18,633 bases of DNA from Nitrospirota bacterium. GTDB lineage: Bacteria; Nitrospirota; Thermodesulfovibrionia; Thermodesulfovibrionales; UBA6898. The notes beneath the pieces are model-generated. The model worked only from the letters and a program-made list of their open reading frames with translations, was not told the origin of the DNA and did not search any database. Below are positions 1 to 7,068 of the stretch, in pieces. The stretch covers positions 1 through 18,633 of the forward strand of contig JAOUFP010000006.1 in the NCBI GenBank assembly GCA_029858145.1. Direction: 5' to 3'. How positions within the stretch are numbered: the stretch's first letter is position 1; each line of letters starts with the position of its first letter. The translations under genes were made by a program, and so were the position numbers.

Positions 1-2190
1 GAGGGCATTCTCAACGGCAAATTTCATGATCTGCATTTCTCTGGAGTCCTTCGGTTCGAAGCTGTTCATCTCATTGACAAGCTCCATCAATGCCGCGATC
101 GCGGTATTGAAGTGATATTCCCTCTCGATATCTGATGTCACCTTTTTGATCGTCTGGTGCGTCTTCCTCAGGAGATTCCGGCCGGCCGCAGAAACTTTTT
201 CCGCCGCCGCTCTGTTATGCCCCAGTGGGGAAACCGTTTTCAGCAGCTTCTGCATGCGGAAGACAAGGCCCCATATCCTGTTTAAAAAGCGGTAGGCGCC
301 TTCAACACCCTTGTCCGACCAGTCAAGGTCTCTTTCCGGGGGCGCGGCAAAGAGCGAGAAAAGCCGTGAGGTATCGGAGCCGTAACGGTCGATGAGATAA
401 TCAGGATCCACCACATTGCCCTTTGACTTGGACATCTTCGCACCGTCTTTGATGACCATGCCCTGGGTGAGCAGATTTTTGAACGGCTCGCTGTAGCCGA
501 TGATGCCAAGGTCGCGGATGACCCTCGTGAAAAACCGCGAATAGAGCAGGTGCAGCACCGCGTGCTCAACGCCTCCCACATACTGGTCAACAGGCATCCA
601 GTAGGCGAGGTCCTCTTTATTGCTTTCTCTGGAATTGATGAAATCGATATTGCCCTTTCCGAGGCAATAGGCGACAAAATACCATGAGGAATCCACGAAG
701 GTATCCATGGTGTCGGTTTCCCTTCTTGCCGTTCCCCCGCACGCCGGACACGGGGTATTCAGAAATGATTCGGATTCGAGCAGCGGTGAGCCGCCGGTCC
801 CGGTGAACTTCACGTCCTCGGGCAGTATCACGGGAAGGTCTTTCTCCGGCACAGGGACTATGCCGCAGGCGCCGCAATACACGACCGGTATCGGCGTCCC
901 CCAGTAACGCTGGCGAGATATCCCCCAGTCGCGCAGCCGGTAATTGACCACTCTCCTGCCCAGGCCCTTCTCTTCTATATACGCGGAGATCTGTTCTTTT
1001 CCTTCATCGCTCTTCAATCCGTTATAACTTCCGGAATTCACCATAACGCCCGCGTCTTCATATGCCCCTTCCAGTTTGCCGCCCTGCATTTTTTCCTTCG
1101 CGCCTTCCTCTTCCGGTTCGATGACGACCCTCACCGGCAGGTTGTACGCGGCCGCGAAATCAAAGTCGCGCTGGTCATGCGCGGGCACGGACATGATCGC
1201 GCCGGTGCCGTATTCCATCAGGACAAAGTTCGCGACAAAGACGGGTATCTTCTCATCGTTCACCGGGTTGATGCAGAAATGGCCTGTGTTCAGGCCGATC
1301 TTCGCATCTTCCTTCCCGTACTGGGCGGTGATCTTTGCGAGTTCAGCCTTGTCGGAAACGAGCCTCTCTGTCAGCGGATGATTCGGAGACAGGCAGAGAA
1401 ACGTGGCGCCGAAGAGCGTGTCCGGCCGGGTCGTGAATATCCTGATGCTCCCGTCCATCCCGTCCATCCCGTCCATCCCGTCTATCCTGAAATCGACCTC
1501 GAGCCCCTGGCTCTTGCCGATCCAGTTCTTCTGCATGACAACGACCTTCTCGGGCCAGCCGGTCAATTCGTCACTCGCGCTGAGCAGTTCTTCAGCGTAG
1601 TGGGTGATCTTCAGGAACCATTGCTCCAGTTCCTTCTGCACGACGGTGTTGTCGCACCTCCAGCATTTCTCGTCGATCACCTGTTCGTTCGCGAGGACAG
1701 TCGCGCAGGAGTGGCACCAGTTGACATACGATGTCTTTCTGTAGGCAAGCCCCTTTTCGAGCATCTTTATGAAGAACCACTGGTTCCAGCGGTAATATTC
1801 AGGGCTGCAGGTGGCCACCTCCCGGTCCCAGTCATAGCTGAGGCCGAGCTTGTTCAGCTGGCTCTTCATATAGCTGATATTTTCCTGAGTCCACTTCGAC
1901 GGATGGACGCCGTGTTTTATCGCGGCGTTCTCGGCCGGCATCCCGAAGGCGTCCCAGCCCATCGGATGAAGGACGTTATACCCCTGCATCCTCTTGTATC
2001 TCGCTATGACATCGCCGATCGCGTAATTGCGGACATGGCCCATATGGATCTTTCCTGAGGGATAAGGGAACATCTCGAGGCAATAGAATTTTTTCGATGA
2101 CACGCCGGCAGCGGTCTTGTAAAGCTGCTCCTGCTGCCAGTATTTCTGCCATTTCGGCTCAACTTTTCTGTGATCGAATCTTTCTTCCAA
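1..2190 (-). CDS. leuS: Leucyl-tRNA synthetase, 3' end cut by window
   Basis: This class Ia synthetase charges tRNA-Leu in the cytoplasm and edits mischarged tRNA. The frame is open from 2190 to the window edge (730 codons); the family is usually about 820-860 residues, so roughly the last 100 are missing. Visible motifs are HMGH at residues 49-52 (the HIGH signature, after PYPSGKI), the start of the CP1 editing domain with TTRPDTLFG at about 250, cysteine pairs resembling zinc ribbons (CHSC...CWRC and CGAC...CPAC) and KMSKS at 585-589. The start is TTG at 2190: the frame meets TGA a few codons upstream, there is no ATG in frame, and GGAGG lies 8 nt before the TTG. A TATAAT box about 30 nt upstream fits this start. 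Oddity: residues 237-247 are a DGM tandem repeat (see findings). Identity is very secure. Confidence 0.97.
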   Translation of the reverse strand, partial: MEERFDHRKVEPKWQKYWQQEQLYKTAAGVSSKKFYCLEMFPYPSGKIHMGHVRNYAIGDVIARYKRMQGYNVLHPMGWDAFGMPAENAAIKHGVHPSKWTQENISYMKSQLNKLGLSYDWDREVATCSPEYYRWNQWFFIKMLEKGLAYRKTSYVNWCHSCATVLANEQVIDEKCWRCDNTVVQKELEQWFLKITHYAEELLSASDELTGWPEKVVVMQKNWIGKSQGLEVDFRIDGMDGMDGMDGSIRIFTTRPDTLFGATFLCLSPNHPLTERLVSDKAELAKITAQYGKEDAKIGLNTGHFCINPVNDEKIPVFVANFVLMEYGTGAIMSVPAHDQRDFDFAAAYNLPVRVVIEPEEEGAKEKMQGGKLEGAYEDAGVMVNSGSYNGLKSDEGKEQISAYIEEKGLGRRVVNYRLRDWGISRQRYWGTPIPVVYCGACGIVPVPEKDLPVILPEDVKFTGTGGSPLLESESFLNTPCPACGGTARRETDTMDTFVDSSWYFVAYCLGKGNIDFINSRESNKEDLAYWMPVDQYVGGVEHAVLHLLYSRFFTRVIRDLGIIGYSEPFKNLLTQGMVIKDGAKMSKSKGNVVDPDYLIDRYGSDTSRLFSLFAAPPERDLDWSDKGVEGAYRFLNRIWGLVFRMQKLLKTVSPLGHNRAAAEKVSAAGRNLLRKTHQTIKKVTSDIEREYHFNTAIAALMELVNEMNSFEPKDSREMQIMKFAVENAL
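1450..1482 (-). repeat. 9-bp tandem repeat inside leuS (DGM x3 + DG)
   Basis: The plus strand reads CCCGTCCAT three times followed by CCCGTC. In the leuS frame this encodes Asp-Gly-Met units at residues 237-247, at the start of the CP1 editing domain just before the TTRPDT motif. The copies are identical at the DNA level, which suggests recent slippage rather than old conserved coding sequence. Confidence 0.9.
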
Positions 2191-2221
2191 CTCGCATTCC
2201 TCCAGCTTTCATTAAAGGGAA

Positions 2222-2250
2222 ATTATACCCTAAAACACCCGTTTTATAAA
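2222..2250 (-). promoter_or_regulatory. leuS promoter (-10 TATAAT)
   Basis: On the minus strand a perfect TATAAT (plus 2222-2227) lies about 30 nt upstream of the leuS TTG start, with an AT-rich but weak -35 (TTTATA-like) 17 nt further up. Transcription would begin near 2215, giving a leader of about 25 nt that contains GGAGG. The -10 is convincing; the -35 is poor. Confidence 0.55.
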
Positions 2251-2302
2251 AACAATACAGCGGGTTGCCTCTCCCCGGACCCTTCAAGGGTTTATTTTAA
2301 AC

Positions 2303-2347
2303 AAAAAAAGTCCCGGCCGCTACGGGTAATCACGGTCCTGCCGGGAC
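2303..2347 (-). terminator. Rho-independent terminator, minus strand, upstream of leuS
   Basis: Read on the minus strand, GTCCCGGC and GCCGGGAC form a perfect 8-bp stem around a 22-nt loop, followed at once by seven T. No convincing minus-strand gene lies upstream of it: the nearest are dinB at 3875 and beyond. It therefore either insulates leuS from transcripts entering through the repeat at 2367-2590 or ends an unannotated short transcript. Confidence 0.6.
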
Positions 2348-2366
2348 GGCGCAATGATGAGAAGGA

Positions 2367-2590
2367 GGCAGAAACCGAATGCCATTTGAAAATTGAATAC
2401 CCATGTTCGGTGTCATTCCCGCACTCCCGAAAGCTTTCGGGAGTCGGAATCCTTCTGATACGCTCCCGGAATGATTCTCGCCCCGGCGAATCGCCCGATG
2501 AGACCTGACCCTCCAAAAAAACGGCGGACAAGCAAGCCGGAATGACAGAAGTATGAAGCTGCGGCAGAGACCGCAAGGTGTAACAATTAT
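2367..2590. repeat. Composite palindromic repeat, copy A (MITE-like core 2412-2546)
   Basis: The core begins GTCATTCC (2412) and ends GGAATGAC (2539-2546), so its termini are inverted repeats. It contains the palindrome CCCGAAAGCTTTCGGG. It is longer (135 bp) than copies B and C because about 50 bp of extra sequence sits after the GATTC motif. The right flank, CTGCGGCAGAGACCGC (2559-2574) and on to AATTAT at 2590, matches the right flank of copy C at about 27 of 32 positions. The left flank from GGCAGA (2367) to the core is the same length as that of copy C and partly similar. No transposase is encoded. Extragenic, in the gap between leuS and the next gene. Confidence 0.8.
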
Positions 2591-2643
2591 AAATACTTCT
2601 GGAAAGTATGCCTTCCGAATGTTAGAATTTATACCATATCCCG

Positions 2644-3036
2644 ATGAAAACATGGTCTACATTCCTGCAGATAGGGTTCCTTCTTTTATCGCTCTGTTTG
2701 ATCACTGCGAAAAAGGCGGAATGCGCGGATTGGGTATTGGTCCTGGAAGACGAAAAAGGGACCTTCTATATTGATCGTGTAACCTTCTCGAAGAACACGA
2801 CAGAGGTAAAGGAAGTCCGGGAACTGAGTATTTTAAAAAACCATCCGGAAATCAGCCGCCATACCGAGCTTGCAGAGTATGACTGCATCGCGAAAAAAAG
2901 GCGTATTTTCACTCTCCTGACCCACTTCAGGAATGGAACGGTCAGCCTGAAAACAAACAACAGTCCGGAATGGGAAACAGACACTTCCCAACCAGGCGTT
3001 GAGGCTTTCTTCCGCTTCATCTGCGCGCGGCAGTAG
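2644..3036 (+). CDS. Small secreted protein, surface-adhesin E-like
   Basis: A 130-residue protein with an N-terminal signal peptide: a hydrophobic run at about residues 7-21, with cleavage near residues 25-28. The mature part starts DWVLV and has FYIDR at about 41, EYDC at 78-81, a late Trp at 110 and a last Cys at 127 in FICARQ. This spacing (aromatic start, YxD strand, YDC, final FxC) is what I associate with the surface-adhesin protein E family, whose members are short periplasmic or surface proteins of mostly unknown role. Cys81 and Cys127 could form a disulfide. The ribosome binding site before ATG 2644 is weak. The gene is followed after 63 nt by the zinc-ribbon gene on the same strand. 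The coding call is firm; the family is a motif-based inference. Confidence 0.7.
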   Translation: MKTWSTFLQIGFLLLSLCLITAKKAECADWVLVLEDEKGTFYIDRVTFSKNTTEVKEVRELSILKNHPEISRHTELAEYDCIAKKRRIFTLLTHFRNGTVSLKTNNSPEWETDTSQPGVEAFFRFICARQ

Positions 3037-3099
3037 CGTCCTTTCCGATGGTTTCCCCTTGAAAAGGCCTGCGGCATACGTTTATTCTATAAGGAAGTT

Positions 3100-3690
3100 A
3101 TGGAAGAACTCGCGGTATGCCCCCAATGCGGAAAATATGTAAATCCTAAAAGCGCCCTCTGTCCTTTCTGCGGAGCGAGACTCGGTGATGAGAAAATTCT
3201 TCAAAACCCTGTCTGCCCAAAATGCGGGGTCCCTCTTGAACTGAAGCGGAAGGATGACATTGAGATAGACGTCTGCCCCAAATGCAGCGGCCTCTGGCTT
3301 GACCGGGGGGAGTTTGATATCCTTACCGCGGAGTCAACCGTTTACCGGGAGGAAAAGCTCACAAAGGAATACAGCCGCCCCCCTCTTCCCGATGAAAATC
3401 CATACGTTCCGTGCGTGAGATGCGGGAAGCTCATGGTGAAGAAAAATTTTGCCCGGATATCAGGAGTCATTACCGATGAATGCGGAAGGCACGGCATCTG
3501 GCTCGACAGCGGAGAGCTCGAAAAGATAAGACATTTTATTCTCGCCGGTGGCATTGAGAAGGCACAGTTCAGGGAGATAGAGAAAAACAGGCAGGAACTC
3601 AGAGAACTGGCAGAGACGGCACGGGACACGGCCTTCACCCACAAGCTCATCCACTTCTGGAACTGGAAGAGGTGGTTCTTCGGTTCGTAG
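3100..3690 (+). CDS. Triple zinc-ribbon protein, zf-TFIIB type
   Basis: 196 residues. Ribbon 1 has Cys7, 10, 21 and 24 (CPQC...CPFC). Ribbon 2 has Cys39, 42, 59 and 62 and ends in SGLWLDRGEF. Ribbon 3 has Cys105, 108, 128 and His131 and ends in HGIWLDSGEL. The CxxC...CxxC-G-WLDxGE pattern is the signature of the TFIIB-type zinc-ribbon domain found in bacterial proteins of unknown function that may bind nucleic acid or protein. Residues 150-180 are charged and helical, and the tail (FWNWKRWFFGS) is strongly aromatic, perhaps for membrane or partner contact. Start ATG 3100 is preceded by AAGGAAG at short spacing. It is convergent with dinB, with repeat copy B between them. The fold is secure; the function is unknown. 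Confidence 0.88.
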   Translation: MEELAVCPQCGKYVNPKSALCPFCGARLGDEKILQNPVCPKCGVPLELKRKDDIEIDVCPKCSGLWLDRGEFDILTAESTVYREEKLTKEYSRPPLPDENPYVPCVRCGKLMVKKNFARISGVITDECGRHGIWLDSGELEKIRHFILAGGIEKAQFREIEKNRQELRELAETARDTAFTHKLIHFWNWKRWFFGS

Positions 3691-3726
3691 CTTTTCACTG
3701 ATCACGGGACGCGCCGCTAGGTTCGT

Positions 3727-3808
3727 GTCATTCCCGCAATTCTTAAAGCTTTCGGGAGCCGGGAATCCTTCTGAAAAGGCAGAAAGATTCCGGACAAGCC
3801 GGAATGAC
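3727..3808. repeat. Palindromic MITE-like repeat, copy B (core only)
   Basis: The 82-bp element begins GTCATTCCCGC and ends GCCGGAATGAC, giving terminal inverted repeats. The central AAAGCTTTCGGG keeps only half of the perfect palindrome seen in copies A and C. It lacks the CTGCGGCAG flanks of those copies. It fills most of the 184-bp gap between two convergent genes, where its hairpins could act as a bidirectional transcription stop; that role is inferred. Confidence 0.8.
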
Positions 3809-3874
3809 GGGCTATAGGTACCAGGTCGCTCAATTAATCAGCTTACTGATCACACACCACTTCTTTAAGAGACA

Positions 3875-4915
3875 CTAGACCTCATCTGTTGTCAGCCCCC
3901 CGAGCCTCACCCCGACAAGCCTCACCTTTTTTTTGAGTTCGAACCTGTTCAGACATTGGAAGGCGACCTTCCGTATCGCCTCCAGATTATCAGTTGGCTC
4001 AGCGATCGTCTTTGCCCTTGTCTGCGTCTGAAAATCGCTAAACCGTATCTTTACCGTCACATTGTTGGTCTTGTAGCCGCGCCCCCGGAGGTCATCGACT
4101 GTATCCCTGGTCAGTTCCGCGAGATTCCTGGCGATAGTCTGCCAATCATCCGTATCCGTCTGGAAGGTAGTCTCCCTGCTTATCGATTTCGGTTCCCAGT
4201 AGGTGATAAGCGGACTGTGGTCAATGCCGTGAGACGCCTCATGAAGATAATGGCCGTACGATTCGCCAAACTGTCCGACAAGATCATCCTGTGATAGAGA
4301 GGCGAGATCTCCTATCGTATGGACCGCGATCTTCCTGAGAAAGGCCTCGGTCTTCGGCCCTACTCCCCAGAGCTTCCTGACCGGAAGCGGCCATATCCGG
4401 CTTTCGATATCGCCCATAGTAATCACGGTCAATCCGTCAGGCTTCTGCATATCCGAGGCTATCTTGGCAAGGAGCTTGTTCGGTGCAATGCCTATCGAAC
4501 AGCTGAGGCCTGTCTGCCGCCGTATCCTCTCCTTGATTTCACGCGCGATCTGCTCGTTGGACATGCCGCTCCCTGATATATCAAGGAACGCCTCATCAAT
4601 GCCGACATCCTCCATAACAGGGCTGAATTGCGCGAGGATATTCTTGATGATCCCGGATATCCTTGCGTATTCGTTGTAATCCACAGGAAGAAACACGGCC
4701 TGGGGGCAGAGCCTGTACGCGGTCTTCAGCGGCATGGCCGAATGCACCCCGTATTTCCTCGCCTCATAGGAAGCGGTGGAAACCACTCCCCTTTTGGAGG
4801 GGTCGCCGGACCCGCCGATGACGATGGGTTTGTCCTTCAGTTCGGGATGTCTTTTTTCCTCGACAGAAGCAAAGAAGGCGTCCATATCGATATGCAGAAC
4901 ACGTCTCATGAACAA
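3875..4915 (-). CDS. dinB: DNA polymerase IV (Y-family translesion polymerase)
   Basis: A Y-family polymerase that copies past damaged template bases. The N-terminus has HIDMDAFFASVE: Asp10 is the first catalytic metal ligand and Phe15 the likely steric-gate residue. The other acidic pair is Asp107-Glu108 in GIDEAFLD. The thumb with its helix-hairpin-helix (KLWGVGPKTEAFLRKI) and the little finger follow. I set the start at TTG 4915 because GGAG lies 11 nt before it, but ATG at 4909 gives the usual MRRVLHIDMD N-terminus and is a real alternative. At 346 residues the protein ends LVGVRLGGLTTDEV, so I see no C-terminal QLxLF-type clamp-binding motif. A 10-bp palindrome lies just upstream (4936-4945). 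The H1-like gene is 272 bp upstream on the same strand. Confidence 0.96.
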   Translation of the reverse strand: MFMRRVLHIDMDAFFASVEEKRHPELKDKPIVIGGSGDPSKRGVVSTASYEARKYGVHSAMPLKTAYRLCPQAVFLPVDYNEYARISGIIKNILAQFSPVMEDVGIDEAFLDISGSGMSNEQIAREIKERIRRQTGLSCSIGIAPNKLLAKIASDMQKPDGLTVITMGDIESRIWPLPVRKLWGVGPKTEAFLRKIAVHTIGDLASLSQDDLVGQFGESYGHYLHEASHGIDHSPLITYWEPKSISRETTFQTDTDDWQTIARNLAELTRDTVDDLRGRGYKTNNVTVKIRFSDFQTQTRAKTIAEPTDNLEAIRKVAFQCLNRFELKKKVRLVGVRLGGLTTDEV

Positions 4916-4935
4916 TTATGGTTTATCTCCGGAAC

Positions 4936-4945
4936 AGTTGCAACT
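4936..4945. promoter_or_regulatory. Palindrome AGTTGCAACT upstream of dinB
   Basis: A perfect 10-bp dyad lies 21 bp before the TTG start of dinB, close to where a promoter or operator is expected. dinB genes are often SOS-regulated, but LexA boxes differ between phyla and I cannot assign this one. It is a candidate operator only. Confidence 0.25.
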
Positions 4946-5083
4946 ATGGATGTGGATTGGTCAGAAATGCGCGGCTCCGCGAAAGATGATTTATTATTGA
5001 TGGTATGCCGCAAGGAATTCTAATATGAGCCCGGGACTATGCGTTGTGCGTTGCATCGGCCCGTCTCAGCAAGGTATTTCTCC

Positions 5084-5127
5084 CCGGTTCTGCTTTTCCC
5101 TGCGAATACAGGGGAAAGCAGAACCGG
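5084..5127. other. Long hairpin between H1-like gene and dinB
   Basis: Two 19-nt arms (left begins CCGGTTCTGC, right ends GCAGAACCGG) pair fully with one G-T wobble around a 6-nt loop. Neither strand has a T-run directly after the stem, so it does not look like an ordinary intrinsic terminator. It lies in the 272-bp gap downstream of the H1-like gene and upstream of dinB. The rest of 4916-5187 shows no gene. Confidence 0.8.
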
Positions 5128-5187
5128 AAAAAGGCATAAGCAGTGATGCCTATCTCTTTGTTAAAAAACAGCTCGAAAACTTCAGTT

Positions 5188-5523
5188 CTACTTCGCGGCC
5201 TTCTTCTTTGCCGAACTTGCTGCTGATGCGGTTTTCTTCGCGACTTTCTTCTGTACAGGCTTCGTCACCTTCGCACCTTTCTTGACTGCCTTTTTCTGGG
5301 TGGACTCTGTCTTCTTTTTGACGGTTTTTGCTGCTGAAGCAGTTTTTTTCACTACCTTTTTCTTAACAGCCTCTGCCTTCGTCGCAACCTTCTTGACCAC
5401 CTTTTTCTTGACCGCCTTCGCCGCCTTTACCGCCTTCTTCACCGGCTCGGCCTTTGTGGCCTTCTTAACGACTTTTTTTACCGCCTTCTTCGCTGTCTTT
5501 GTTACAGCTTTTTTCCTGATCAT
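5188..5523 (-). CDS. Histone H1-like lysine/alanine-rich protein
   Basis: 111 residues, built almost wholly of Lys, Ala, Val and Thr in repeated KKVVKKA/KAxxVKKK units, with no other domain. Such tails bind DNA non-specifically through charge and occur in bacterial H1-like and AlgP-like proteins thought to compact the nucleoid. Start ATG 5523 is chosen because AAGGAGG stands about 5 nt before it. A longer in-frame extension to 5577 would place that site inside the gene and adds unrelated sequence, so I reject it. The gene is divergent from a histone-deacetylase-family gene at 5805, and dinB follows downstream. Low-complexity sequence makes orthology hard to judge; the coding call is strong. 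Confidence 0.88.
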   Translation of the reverse strand: MIRKKAVTKTAKKAVKKVVKKATKAEPVKKAVKAAKAVKKKVVKKVATKAEAVKKKVVKKTASAAKTVKKKTESTQKKAVKKGAKVTKPVQKKVAKKTASAASSAKKKAAK

Positions 5524-5724
5524 CTTTCCTCCTTGTCTCTTTTGCTGCTTTAAAGATAACAGTGAAGCTAACCACACCCTAAAAAAATGCTATCAGGAAT
5601 TGCCGGTGCTGTCAAACTTTGTCCACACGCTGACATTCTGTTGATTTCCCTTCGGCGCAAGGCGATTTTAAGCGGAAAGACGCAAGGCCGGTGGCACATT
5701 TGCAGGAAAAAGGTTAAGCTGGAC

Positions 5725-5772
5725 GTAGAGAAGACAGTAGAGAAGACAGTAGAGAAGACAGTAGAGAAGACA
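5725..5772. repeat. Four perfect 12-bp tandem repeats before the deacetylase gene
   Basis: GTAGAGAAGACA occurs four times without a mismatch, ending 32 bp before the deacetylase ATG at 5805. If read in the small frame 5587-5808, which overlaps that start by ATGA, each unit encodes Val-Glu-Lys-Thr. It lies in the 281-bp divergent gap between the H1-like and deacetylase genes. The same gap has an 8-bp direct repeat, CGCAAGGC, at 5656-5663 and 5681-5688. Confidence 0.95.
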
Positions 5773-5804
5773 GCCTTATTAAACATTGAACAAGGGTCTG
5801 CTCA

Positions 5805-6929
5805 ATGAAAACAGCCTTTCTCTTCAGTGATGAGTTTGCGTTATTCGACTACGGAGCATCACATCCGCTCAAGCCTTATCGTCTGAAGCTTGTCTCTGAC
5901 CTCATTCAGGCTTTTGGCCTCCTCGACGCAGTGGGCGCGCGCCTCGTAAAGGCCGTACCCGCAAAAGAAAAAGACCTCCTGCTCTTTCATGACAGAGAGT
6001 ATCTCGATATCCTGAGCGCGCTCAACAAGGGCTCGTATGTCTCCGGGGCCGGACACTATGGAATAGGGTTCGGCGACAATCCCGTCTTCAAAGGGATGTA
6101 TGACTGGTCGCGGATCGTGACCGGCGCCTCTCTCCAGGCCGCGGAACTCGTGGACTGCGGGGAAGCGGACATCGCCTTCAACATTTCCGGCGGGCTTCAC
6201 CATGCCCTTGCCTGCCGTGCCTCGGGGTTCTGTTATATCAATGACCCGGTCATCGCGATCATGTCTCTTCTGAAAAAAGGAAGACGCGTCATGTATGTGG
6301 ATATCGACGCACACCATGGCGACGGCGTGCAGGCCGCGTTTTATGAGACCGACAAAGTCCTCACCGTATCGATCCACGAATCAGGATATTATCTGTTCCC
6401 CGGATCGGGTTTCGAACATGAGACAGGAAAGGGCCGTGGGGAAGGATATTCCGTGAATGTCCCTTTGCCCCCCTATGCCGACGATGAACTCTTTCTCTAT
6501 GCCTTCAATGAAATCGTCCCTCCGCTCTTCGATTCCTTCAAACCCGACATCCTCGTGAGCCAGCTCGGGGTGGACACCTTCCGTACTGATCCCCTCACCC
6601 ATCTGCGATACACCTCAAACGGCTTTTGCGATGCGGTGAGGACAATGAAAGCGCTCGCCCCCGGATGGGTCGCCCTCGGCGGAGGCGGCTACCACATGGC
6701 AAATGTCGCCCGGGCCTGGACCCTTGCCTGGGCTATCATGTGCGGCCGGGAAGTGCCGGACAGTATACCCGAAGAATTTCTGGAGGCGCACAGGCACGAG
6801 GGATTCGGAAACGGCAGGCTCAGGGATAAGGCGTTTATTGAGAAAGGAGAGCAAAAAGAGCTGATGAGAAGGGAAGTGGAGCGGGTAGTCGTTTTTTTGA
6901 AAGCGATGGTGTTTCCGAAGATACGCTGA
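5805..6929 (+). CDS. Histone deacetylase family protein (AcuC-like)
   Basis: 374 residues, the normal size for an AcuC-type arginase-fold amidohydrolase. These zinc enzymes remove acetyl groups from lysine side chains or small amines; AcuC of Bacillus deacetylates acetyl-CoA synthetase. All key residues are visible: the His132-His133 pair in GGLHHA, CYINDP at 143-148, zinc ligands Asp168 and His170 in VDIDAHHGDGV, Asp257 in QLGVD, and the catalytic Tyr296 in GGGGYHM. The start is ATG 5805, with AAGGG about 10 nt upstream. No acs or acuA/acuB partner is in the window; the neighbour is the divergent lysine-rich H1-like gene. The family is certain, the substrate is unknown. Confidence 0.95.
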   Translation: MKTAFLFSDEFALFDYGASHPLKPYRLKLVSDLIQAFGLLDAVGARLVKAVPAKEKDLLLFHDREYLDILSALNKGSYVSGAGHYGIGFGDNPVFKGMYDWSRIVTGASLQAAELVDCGEADIAFNISGGLHHALACRASGFCYINDPVIAIMSLLKKGRRVMYVDIDAHHGDGVQAAFYETDKVLTVSIHESGYYLFPGSGFEHETGKGRGEGYSVNVPLPPYADDELFLYAFNEIVPPLFDSFKPDILVSQLGVDTFRTDPLTHLRYTSNGFCDAVRTMKALAPGWVALGGGGYHMANVARAWTLAWAIMCGREVPDSIPEEFLEAHRHEGFGNGRLRDKAFIEKGEQKELMRREVERVVVFLKAMVFPKIR

Positions 6930-7024
6930 GCTTTCCGCGATGACCCTCCCTTACATCTGACATCCTTACAGTCCGAAATAATTTCGAATGAAGGGAATGA
7001 AGAAGAAACCTTCATGATATTTTT

Positions 7025-7057
7025 ATTCCGGCCAGATATGAGCTGACTTGCCGGAAT
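7025..7057 (+). terminator. Possible terminator after the deacetylase gene
   Basis: ATTCCGGC and GCCGGAAT form an 8-bp stem with a 17-nt loop, followed by TTTCGTCTTCTTTTT. The T-run is interrupted, so intrinsic termination is uncertain. It is the only hairpin I see in the 184-bp gap before the next gene. Confidence 0.35.
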
Positions 7058-7068
7058 TTTCGTCTTCT

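Noticed and set aside
1177..2058. 293-codon plus-strand open frame
   Set aside because: Lies wholly antisense to leuS, whose motifs are unmistakable; composition (Pro/Val/Leu/His-rich) is that of a reverse-strand shadow.
2191..2650. T-box riboswitch for leuS
   Set aside because: A terminator is present, but I find no T-box consensus or specifier-loop pattern in the minus-strand leader, and a promoter lies downstream of the terminator.
1450..5772. CRISPR-like arrays
   Set aside because: The tandem repeats at 1450 and 5725 have no spacers, and the dispersed repeats are far apart and palindromic; there are no cas genes.
5587..5808. 73-codon plus frame ending at the deacetylase start
   Set aside because: No ribosome binding site and no protein-like sequence apart from the 12-bp repeat; kept only as part of a finding.
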